Position numbers and translations under genes: made by a program
Notes under the pieces: generated by a model
Told to the model about the DNA's origin: nothing
Databases searched by the model: none
Seen by the model: the letters and a program-made list of their open reading frames with translations, nothing else
Shown: positions 1-5,050 of the stretch, piece by piece
Numbering within the stretch: the first letter of the stretch is position 1
How the letters are laid out: every line of letters begins with the position of its first letter
Assembly: GCA_003557825.1 (NCBI GenBank)
Contig: PWNM01000382.1
Span: 1-5,601 of the forward strand
DNA length: 5,601 nt
DNA from: Candidatus Hydrogenedentota bacterium
Lineage (GTDB): Bacteria > Hydrogenedentota > Hydrogenedentia > Hydrogenedentales > SLHB01
Direction of reading: 5' to 3'

Positions 1-262
1 AATCCGGATAGATCGCCTCGGGCGAGGGGGACCAATGCGCATCCATCCAGGCAGCCCGCGGTGGGAAGAACCCCTTGTTCTCGGTAGAGTACATCTTATG
101 GATAATGCCCCACTGCTTGAGATTGTTGGCGCAGGAGGCGCGGCGGGCCGCTTCACGGGCACGGGCCAAGGCCGGCAGCAAAATGGCCGCCAGGATGGCG
201 ATGATAGCAATCACCACCAACAGTTCAATAAGGGTGAATCCGTTCTTTTTACGCTGTGACAT
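1..262 (-). CDS. Pseudopilin-like protein with prepilin-type N-terminal cleavage/methylation domain (5' part; C-terminus beyond the left edge)
   Basis: About 87 codons are visible, starting at ATG 262-260 and running off the window. The protein opens MSQRKKNGFTLIELLVV, a textbook class III signal peptide. It has a short basic leader, a prepilin peptidase site between G8 and F9, Glu at mature position +5 (E13), and a long hydrophobic helix (about residues 9-31). An ARAREAARRASCANNLKQWG block and a region rich in Tyr, Phe and Pro follow. This matches the pseudopilin / DUF1559-like families that are multiplied in Planctomycetota and relatives. The protein is probably membrane-inserted and exported after cleavage by a PilD-type peptidase; its actual role (pseudopilus, surface fibre or other) is unknown. 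The start is fixed by AGGAG at 276-272 (minus strand), 9 bases upstream. A strong promoter and a long leader lie upstream. Confidence 0.93.
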   Translation of the reverse strand, partial: MSQRKKNGFTLIELLVVIAIIAILAAILLPALARAREAARRASCANNLKQWGIIHKMYSTENKGFFPPRAAWMDAHWSPSPEAIYPD

Positions 263-436
263 GCTGTTTTTCTCCTGTTTGATTAGCTTCTGTTGAATAA
301 AAATAGAAAAAACATTCTGAAGTCCATTTACTGCCGAAATCACCTCCTTCATGTCATGGCCCTGTCGGATTTCCTCGGGCCGGTTATGGGACAACGCTGG
401 TCTTCCTGTGCTCTCGCGCGCATGCGGTTTCGCGCG
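263..436 (-). promoter_or_regulatory. Long structured 5' leader of the pseudopilin-like gene
   Basis: This stretch lies between the predicted transcription start and the pseudopilin start codon. On the minus strand it carries, in order, the CG-rich repeat, a GC stem GGCCC/GGGCC (381-377 with 362-358, loop of 14), a full-length Shine-Dalgarno sequence AAGGAGGTGAT (349-339), a 14-codon micro-ORF (327-283), and the pseudopilin's own AGGAG (276-272). The length, the GC stem and the extra ribosome-binding site suggest translational or stability control of the pilin message. This is inferred from layout only; no known riboswitch class is recognised. Confidence 0.4.
283..327 (-). CDS. Candidate 14-residue Phe-rich leader peptide
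   Basis: ATG at 327-325 opens a 14-codon frame, MDFRMFFLFLFNRS, ending in TAA at 285-283. Five residues are Phe and two are Leu. Upstream is AAGGAGGTGAT (349-339), complementary to the full anti-Shine-Dalgarno end of 16S rRNA. However, the distance from GGAGG to the ATG is 15 bases, longer than optimal. The stop lies 6 bases before the AGGAG of the pseudopilin gene, so translation could affect pilin initiation. The Phe content may simply reflect a U-rich spacer, and no attenuator-terminator is seen, so pheA-style attenuation is not supported. Confidence 0.27.
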   Translation of the reverse strand: MDFRMFFLFLFNRS

Positions 437-438
437 CA
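414..438. repeat. Direct repeat TCGCGCGCA x2 with dyad symmetry at the presumed transcription start
   Basis: The 9-base sequence TCGCGCGCA occurs at 414-422 and again at 430-438, 16 bases apart. Because CGCGCG is its own reverse complement, the two copies can also pair as a hairpin (for example 415-420 with 431-436, loop of 10). The element sits immediately downstream of the leftward -10 box, across the predicted +1 region. It could be an operator or a stabilising 5'-end hairpin on the transcript. No known regulator site is recognised. Confidence 0.4.
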
Positions 439-442
439 ACCC

Positions 443-471
443 ATAATACAACAATTTCAGTTATTTGTCAA
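443..471 (-). promoter_or_regulatory. Near-consensus sigma-70 promoter for the leftward pseudopilin-like gene
   Basis: Read on the minus strand, TTGACA (471-466) is followed after exactly 17 bases by TATTAT (448-443). The -35 box is perfect and the -10 box differs from TATAAT at one base. The spacer has the optimal length, and the surroundings (about 440-510) are far richer in A+T than the rest of the window. Transcription would start near 436, giving a 5' leader of roughly 175 bases before the ATG at 262. The strength of the match suggests high expression, as expected for a structural surface protein. Confidence 0.75.
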
Positions 472-495
472 TAAAAAAATATAAAAATGCATAAT
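465..495 (+). promoter_or_regulatory. Weak candidate promoter for the rightward genes
   Basis: TTGTCA (465-470) and CATAAT (490-495) lie on the plus strand with a 19-base spacer, overlapping the leftward promoter. The spacing is long and neither box is perfect. A second weak possibility is TTAGTT (504-509) with TATGAT (525-530), 15 bases apart. The A+T-rich segment at about 440-535 is the most promoter-like place upstream of the radical SAM gene, but the exact site cannot be decided from sequence. Confidence 0.22.
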
Positions 496-565
496 ACTAA
501 AGATTAGTTTGGGTGTAGTAGGGTTATGATGTGAAAAATCTTTCAAAACCTCTTTTACTCAGCCA

Positions 566-591
566 GGGAATCGGCAATGTGCTGATCTCCC
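566..591 (+). other. Stable hairpin in the rightward leader region
   Basis: GGGA (566-569) plus ATCGGC (570-575) pairs with GCTGAT (581-586) plus TCCC (588-591) around an AATGT loop. This gives ten base pairs, one of them G-U, with a single bulged C at 587. A further CCCC (591-594) / GGGG (607-610) pairing competes for or adjoins its 3' base. No T-run follows on either strand, so it is not an intrinsic terminator. It may belong to the same structured leader as the element at 654-740. Confidence 0.4.
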
Positions 592-653
592 CCCTTCGTA
601 ACCAATGGGGTACTCGTTTGTATTGTAAATTAATAGAAGTATCTCGAAATGTA

Positions 654-740
654 GGCGTAAGGGAGGGCATAGACATGCGGGAGCCGCGGACTGCGCAGGT
701 AAGAACCGCTGCATGCTTGACGAATCCCTCCGACAACGCC
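654..740 (+). promoter_or_regulatory. Candidate structured leader RNA upstream of the radical SAM gene
   Basis: Two nested helices are separated by a small internal loop: GGCGT (654-658) with ACGCC (736-740), and GGAGGG (662-667) with CCCTCC (726-731), flanking AAG / GACA. The 58-base interior can fold further. One option is CATGC (674-678) with GCATG (711-715). Another is an alternative hairpin at 692-713, in which GGT (698-700) pairs with ACC (705-707) across an AAGA loop, above a 4-pair lower stem. The element ends 48 bases before the ATG at 789, a typical place for a cis-regulatory RNA. It was checked by eye against the signature motifs I know for cobalamin, SAM, TPP, Moco, c-di-GMP and ykkC riboswitches without a convincing match. 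The orientation is inferred from the downstream gene. Confidence 0.42.
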
Positions 741-788
741 CTGCTCAAGGAAAAAAGGAGCTAAGACAAACGCAGAAAGGAGACAGTC

Positions 789-2150
789 ATGCCAAACTAT
801 TTGGATGTTGCAAAACACTATTTTGGCGAACGGGTCTTCATGCGTTTTTTGGACTGGATCGAAAAAGACCCGGATGAACACCTTCCCACCGCCATTGATC
901 TAATCCTGAAAGCGCCGTTGAAGGCGGAACACAGGAATCAACTCGTCGCCCTGAAAGACGAGCTCCATACAAACCCCACCATACGACAGTTAATCGAGCG
1001 CGTTGTGACCCTGACAGACGCAAATGTAAAGCGACGTTTGCTCATCAATGTATTGCTTCGGGGATATCTGGCCGGACAAAAACATCAGCAGGATTTGAGC
1101 AAGGAGTGGGGCGTAAATGTCCCAGCGGCCATCCTGATCGATCCTACAAGCCGGTGCAACCTGACGTGCGAAGGATGCTGGGCCGGCGCCTATGGGACGC
1201 GCGACGAGCTGAGTTTTGAAGAGGTCGACCGCATTATCACCGAAGCCAAAGAGCTGGGTATCTTTTTCATGGCCTTCTCGGGTGGAGAACCCACGCTTTG
1301 GCCATCGTTGATTGAGTTGTGCCGGAAACACCAAGACATCGGGTTCATGATGTACACAAACGGTACTTTGATTGACGCGGAGATGGCCGAGGCATTTCGA
1401 GAGGTTGGAAACATTAGTCCGACAATCAGCATCGAAGGAGACCGGGAATGGACCGATGCCCGCCGGGGCGAGGGGGTCTACGACCAGATCATGGCCGCCA
1501 TGGACCAATTGCGCGAGCATGGCGTGGCCTTTGGAGCCAGCGTAACCTTGACGCGACAGAACTGCTTCGAGGTGTTTGGCGATAAGTTTGTCGACCACCT
1601 TATCAACAAGGGAGTGCTGTACATTTGGAGCTTCCATTACATGCCCATCGGGCGGAATCCCGACTACAACCGACGGATTACCCCGGAACAGCGGGCCGAC
1701 TTGGTTCATCGAGTGGGGCGGCTCCGAACCGAGAAACCGATTCTAATCGCGGACTTCTGGAACGATGGACACCTGACTTACGGGTGCATTGCCGGCGGCC
1801 GCGGTTTCTTCCATATTGCCGCGGACGGCGCCGTTGAGCCTTGTGCTTTCGCCCATTTCTCGAATATGAATATCAAAGGCTCCTCGCTCAAGCAAGTGCT
1901 TCAGTCCCCTCTGTTCCGCGCCTATAAACAGCGACAGCCCTTCGATTGCAACTACATGAAGCCGTGTCCGATTGTTGACAATCCCTCTGCGCTGCGCGAG
2001 ATGGTGGATGAATCACATGCCCGGCCGACTCATGAGGGAGCCGACGATATCTTGAATCCGCAAGCCGCCGAAAAACTGGAGTCCTACGCCCAGGAATGGG
2101 ACGAACGGGCCAAGGAGTTGGAGCAAGAACGTGAAACCATAGGGACGTGA
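789..2150 (+). CDS. Radical SAM protein with SPASM-like C-terminal iron-sulfur region
   Basis: This 453-residue protein has a helical N-terminal extension (about 1-110). The radical SAM core follows, with C123, C127 and C130 in CNLTCEGCW (the CxxxCxxC motif that ligates the SAM-cleaving 4Fe-4S cluster). Also present are GGEP (165-168), TNGT (190-193) and SIEG (214-217). A C-terminal set of cysteines (C333 in GCIAGG, C352 in EPC, C387, and C393 in PCPIVDNP) suggests one auxiliary iron-sulfur cluster of the SPASM/twitch type. The C-terminal tail is charged and probably coiled (about 427-449). The overall pattern matches a widespread radical SAM family whose members are annotated only generically; the reaction and substrate are unknown, and it is presumably cytoplasmic. 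The start is supported by AGGAG at 778-782, 6 bases before ATG. It is the first gene of the rightward group, behind a possibly structured leader. RiPP maturation is possible in principle for a SPASM-type enzyme, but no clear precursor is present. Confidence 0.95.
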   Translation: MPNYLDVAKHYFGERVFMRFLDWIEKDPDEHLPTAIDLILKAPLKAEHRNQLVALKDELHTNPTIRQLIERVVTLTDANVKRRLLINVLLRGYLAGQKHQQDLSKEWGVNVPAAILIDPTSRCNLTCEGCWAGAYGTRDELSFEEVDRIITEAKELGIFFMAFSGGEPTLWPSLIELCRKHQDIGFMMYTNGTLIDAEMAEAFREVGNISPTISIEGDREWTDARRGEGVYDQIMAAMDQLREHGVAFGASVTLTRQNCFEVFGDKFVDHLINKGVLYIWSFHYMPIGRNPDYNRRITPEQRADLVHRVGRLRTEKPILIADFWNDGHLTYGCIAGGRGFFHIAADGAVEPCAFAHFSNMNIKGSSLKQVLQSPLFRAYKQRQPFDCNYMKPCPIVDNPSALREMVDESHARPTHEGADDILNPQAAEKLESYAQEWDERAKELEQERETIGT

Positions 2151-2172
2151 TCACCCCTACGATCTAAAAACT

Positions 2173-2298
2173 ATGGAATGGCAGCAAGCGCGAGTATATG
2201 CGTTTGCCGGGTTAGCGGGCGGGTATGCGATGGCGGGCGGGCTATTTGCGCCGGGGATGGTACGTCGTTATGATCCCGGTATGAGGTGGCCGACGTGA
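2173..2298 (+). CDS. Candidate small hydrophobic membrane peptide (41 aa), overlapping the carbamoyltransferase start
   Basis: ATG 2173 to TGA 2296-2298 encodes 41 residues beginning MEWQQARVYAF. A glycine- and alanine-rich hydrophobic stretch (about residues 9-30), with repeated AGG (15-17 and 21-23), ends before an RR pair (31-32) and a polar tail. That would make a single membrane helix with a basic end. The frame fills most of the gap between the radical SAM and carbamoyltransferase genes. Its stop overlaps the preferred GTG of the latter by four bases (GTGA, 2295-2298), the usual layout for translational coupling. A 9-base direct repeat GCGGGCGGG (2215-2223 and 2233-2241) is in frame. 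Against it: no Shine-Dalgarno sequence precedes ATG 2173, the peptide is short, and no family is recognised. It does not resemble the small SxtJ/DUF5989-type proteins known to accompany some carbamoyltransferases. Confidence 0.38.
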   Translation: MEWQQARVYAFAGLAGGYAMAGGLFAPGMVRRYDPGMRWPT

Positions 2299-4106
2299 TC
2301 GTATTGGGAATCTCCGCGTTTTACCATGACAGCGCTGCCTGTCTGTTGCGGGACGGGACCATTGTGGCTGCGGCGCAGGAGGAGCGCTTTTCCCGGATGA
2401 AACACGATCCCCGTTTCCCCGAGCGCGCCATCGCCTATTGCCTGCATGAAGGCGGCGTCGATATTGAGGACGTGGACCGGGTGGTCTTCTACGACAAGCC
2501 CTTTCTCAAGTTCGAGCGGCTGTTGATGACCTATCTGTCCGTGGCCCCTCGGGGATTGCGGTCGTTTTATGATCAAATGCCCTTCTGGTTGAAGGAAAAG
2601 CTCTTCATGCGGACCACCATCCGGGGACAGCTTGGATACGGCGGCGAGGTGCTTTTCTGCAACCACCACGAATCGCACGCCGCGGCGGCCTTCTTCCCGA
2701 GCCCCTTTGAGGAGGCGGCCTTCTTGACCCTGGACGGCGTGGGCGAATGGGCCACGACAGCGTATGGCGTGGGGCAAGGCAACCGCGTCACCATTCAGAA
2801 GGAAATTCGTTTTCCCCATTCCTTGGGGCTGCTCTACTCGGCGTTCACCTATTTCGCCGGGTTCAAGGTCAACAGCGGCGAATACAAGCTAATGGGACTG
2901 GCTCCCTATGGCGAACCCCGGTATGTGGACACCATCAAGCGCGAGCTGATCGACATCAAGGACGATGGATCGTACCGGCTCAATATGGATTATTTCGATT
3001 ACTGCGCCGGAATCCGGATGACCAACGGCAAATTTGCCGACCTCTTTGGCGGCCCTCCCCGAACGCCGGAGACCACGATCACCCAACGCGAGATGGACCT
3101 GGCCCGGTCGGTGCAGGAGGTGACCGAGGAAGTCGTGTTGCGCATGGCCCGGACGGCGCACCGTGAAACGGGGATGCAAAACCTGACTTTGGCCGGGGGC
3201 GTGGCGCTGAACTGCGTGGCCAACGGCCGGTTGCTGCGCGAGGGCCCCTTCGACGACATCTGGATTCAGCCCGCTGCGGGGGACGCCGGCAATGCCCTGG
3301 GGTGCGCCCTCTTCGCCTGGCATCAGGTCCTCGACCAACCGCGTACGCCCGATGGCCGCCGCCAACAAGGAACCTACCTCGGACCGGCGTTCTCGGACGA
3401 CGTCATCGAATCGTATCTCACCGAGCATCGGCTGCCCCACGATCGGCTTGATGAAGACGCCTTGTGTGAACGGGTGGCGGGTCTATTGGTCCGGGGCATG
3501 GTGGTCGGATGGTTCCAGGGGCGGATGGAGTTCGGACCGCGGGCGCTGGGCGCCCGAAGCATTCTGGCCGATCCCCGATCGCGGCACATGCAATCGAAGC
3601 TAAACCGGAAGATCAAGTTTCGCGAATCCTTTCGACCCTTTGCGCCGTCGGTGCTGGTCGAGCATGTGAACGATTATTTCGACCTGGACCGGCCCAGCCC
3701 GTATATGTTGGTGGTGGCGCCGGTGCGGGATTCCAAGCTACACACTCTGAACGAAGACGAACGGGCTGCCGAAGGGTTCGACCGGCTGCACATCGCGCGA
3801 TCGGCCATTCCTGCCGTAACCCATGTGGACAATTCGGCTCGCATTCAGACCGTGGATGCCCAAGATAACCCCCTTTATCACAGGCTCCTCCAGGCATTCC
3901 ATCGGCTCACGGGGTGTCCGGTCCTGATCAATACGTCTTTCAATGTCCGAGGCGAGCCCATTGTCTGTACGCCCGACGAGGCCTATACATGCTTCATGCG
4001 CACCCGGATGGACTACCTCGTCATGGGGTCCTACATACTCGCCAAAGTCGATCAGGAGCCCTGGGAAGAAGACGACGCCTGGAAGGCGGAATACGTCCTC
4101 GATTGA
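2295..4106 (+). CDS. Carbamoyltransferase, NodU/CmcH/TobZ family
   Basis: The enzyme transfers a carbamoyl group from carbamoyl phosphate, through a carbamoyl-adenylate intermediate in characterised relatives, to a hydroxyl or similar acceptor. The N-terminal Kae1-like domain shows GISAFYHDSAA, the metal-binding CNHHESHAAAA block, LDGVGEW, GEYKLMGLAPYGEP, LAGGVALNCVANG and AAGDAGNALG. The C-terminal Carbam_trans_C domain shows GRMEFGPRALGARSIL, KFRESFRPFAPS, THVDNSARIQTV and CPVLINTSFNVRGEPIV. The length (603 or 606 residues) is normal and no key motif is missing. I prefer GTG 2295, which gives MIVLGISAFYHDSAA as in most family members. It has TGAGG at 2282-2286 with 8-base spacing and overlaps the preceding small frame as GTGA. 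GTG 2286 (three residues longer) is the alternative and lacks a good ribosome-binding site. The acceptor is unknown; relatives modify antibiotics, Nod factors and saxitoxin-like compounds. It is presumably cytoplasmic and probably cotranscribed with the radical SAM gene. Confidence 0.96.
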   Translation: MIVLGISAFYHDSAACLLRDGTIVAAAQEERFSRMKHDPRFPERAIAYCLHEGGVDIEDVDRVVFYDKPFLKFERLLMTYLSVAPRGLRSFYDQMPFWLKEKLFMRTTIRGQLGYGGEVLFCNHHESHAAAAFFPSPFEEAAFLTLDGVGEWATTAYGVGQGNRVTIQKEIRFPHSLGLLYSAFTYFAGFKVNSGEYKLMGLAPYGEPRYVDTIKRELIDIKDDGSYRLNMDYFDYCAGIRMTNGKFADLFGGPPRTPETTITQREMDLARSVQEVTEEVVLRMARTAHRETGMQNLTLAGGVALNCVANGRLLREGPFDDIWIQPAAGDAGNALGCALFAWHQVLDQPRTPDGRRQQGTYLGPAFSDDVIESYLTEHRLPHDRLDEDALCERVAGLLVRGMVVGWFQGRMEFGPRALGARSILADPRSRHMQSKLNRKIKFRESFRPFAPSVLVEHVNDYFDLDRPSPYMLVVAPVRDSKLHTLNEDERAAEGFDRLHIARSAIPAVTHVDNSARIQTVDAQDNPLYHRLLQAFHRLTGCPVLINTSFNVRGEPIVCTPDEAYTCFMRTRMDYLVMGSYILAKVDQEPWEEDDAWKAEYVLD

Positions 4107-4198
4107 TGCCGCAAACATGACGCATAAGGTATTGGTATGGTATGTTGCCTTGAAACCGGGGCGACAGGCTCCATCAACAATCTGTATCGGATAGGAAT

Positions 4199-4996
4199 AT
4201 GAAACGGGCAGTTCCCGTCGTACTGGCGCTGGCGATCCTCGCCGGGGCGGTCTTTTGGGCCGGCCAAGGCGTTTGGCGCGATACCACCCCCCCGAGAACG
4301 CCGGGCGTGATCACCGTATATTGCGATACATCCGTTCGGGCCGTCCTCGATGAAATCCGCGAGGTCTTCGAACGCCGGTCGGATGTGCGGATCGAGCTGC
4401 ACTCCGGTCCCTCAGTGCCGTTACTCGAGGAATTCCGTGATGAACCCGCCGGGGTGGACCTGTTCGTGCCGGGCGATGCGTATTATCTCGAGCAAGCCCA
4501 GGCCGACGGATTGGTCGAGCCCTTTGAATCGCTGGCCTGGACCGAGCCGGCCATCCTCACCCAAGGCGGCAATCCACAGGACATCGCGGCCATCAACGAC
4601 CTGACCCGGGCCGGGCTGCGCGTGGGCGTGATGCATCCCGAGACGACGGCCTTGGGACGGCTTCTGCCGGAGCTTCTTGAACAGCACGGAATGAGCCTGG
4701 ATGATCTCGAGCCGAACCTTACACTCATCGCGGAAAACGACGCCGAACTGGTTACCGGGGTGCGCCTGGGACGGTTGGACGCGGCCATCGTGTGGCGGGC
4801 GGTTGGGCAACGGTGCGAGCGGTGTGCTATTGTGCCCATGGATGCCCATGCCAATGTGACGGCCATGGTTGCGGTGGGCGTCTCGACGCAAACGCCTTAC
4901 CTGGATGAGGCCCGCGAGTTCGCTGAGTTTCTCGGACTTCGTGCCGCCCAGGCCCTGTTCGAAGAATTTCATTACTCCCTAACGCCAACCGAATAA
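4199..4996 (+). CDS. ModA-like periplasmic substrate-binding protein (molybdate/tungstate-type fold)
   Basis: This 265-residue protein starts MKRAVPVVLALAILAGAVFW, a basic N-end followed by a hydrophobic segment to about residue 20. That is a secretion signal or membrane anchor; there is no lipobox cysteine. The mature part looks like a type II solute-binding protein of the ModA/extracellular-binding class. ITVYCDTSVRAVLDEI (38-53) sits where ModA has its first ligand loop, HSGPSVPLLEEF (68-79) matches the GSSG-type second loop, and VDLFVPGD (86-93), VGVMHPETTALGR (142-154) and LDAAIVWRA (193-201) follow the family order. Length is typical (about 250-270). The predicted role is binding an oxyanion outside the cytoplasmic membrane, but the ligand loops are not canonical and the ligand is uncertain. 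An unusual CERC (206-209) is present. No ModB permease or ModC ATPase follows; the next gene is a methyltransferase. The start has only a weak upstream GGA (4189-4191, 7-base spacing), with AGGA at 4193-4196 too close. The 92-base gap before it shows no clear promoter or terminator. Confidence 0.83.
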   Translation: MKRAVPVVLALAILAGAVFWAGQGVWRDTTPPRTPGVITVYCDTSVRAVLDEIREVFERRSDVRIELHSGPSVPLLEEFRDEPAGVDLFVPGDAYYLEQAQADGLVEPFESLAWTEPAILTQGGNPQDIAAINDLTRAGLRVGVMHPETTALGRLLPELLEQHGMSLDDLEPNLTLIAENDAELVTGVRLGRLDAAIVWRAVGQRCERCAIVPMDAHANVTAMVAVGVSTQTPYLDEAREFAEFLGLRAAQALFEEFHYSLTPTE

Positions 4997-5050
4997 AACG
5001 TAAACAACCGACAGCTACAATCGCTGGTACTCGAACCACAGGAATAACAG

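Noticed and set aside
283..327. Phe-rich leader peptide read as a pheA/pheS-type attenuator
   Set aside because: The downstream gene is a pseudopilin, and no alternative terminator/antiterminator pair with a T-run is visible.
531..764. 77-codon open frame on the plus strand upstream of the radical SAM gene
   Set aside because: It starts with GTG without a convincing ribosome-binding site, has no recognisable protein features, and is better explained as a read-through of base-paired leader sequence. The overlapping minus-strand frames at 524-748 and 630-881 are no better.
990..1709. 239-codon minus-strand frame inside the radical SAM gene
   Set aside because: It lies wholly antisense to a clearly conserved enzyme and shows no domain or motif of its own; it is a shadow frame.
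2268..3440. Long minus-strand frames (183 codons each) antisense to the carbamoyltransferase
   Set aside because: Antisense frames are common in GC-rich coding DNA. Their translations are low-complexity and unlike known proteins, while the plus-strand frame carries every family motif.
4117..4194. 25-codon frame between the carbamoyltransferase and ModA-like genes
   Set aside because: It has no ribosome-binding site, no recognisable features, and is short enough to occur by chance.
5009..5028. Small inverted repeat CAGC / GCTG after the ModA-like gene, considered as a terminator
   Set aside because: The stem is only about 4 base pairs and no T-run follows, so it does not separate the ModA-like and methyltransferase genes.
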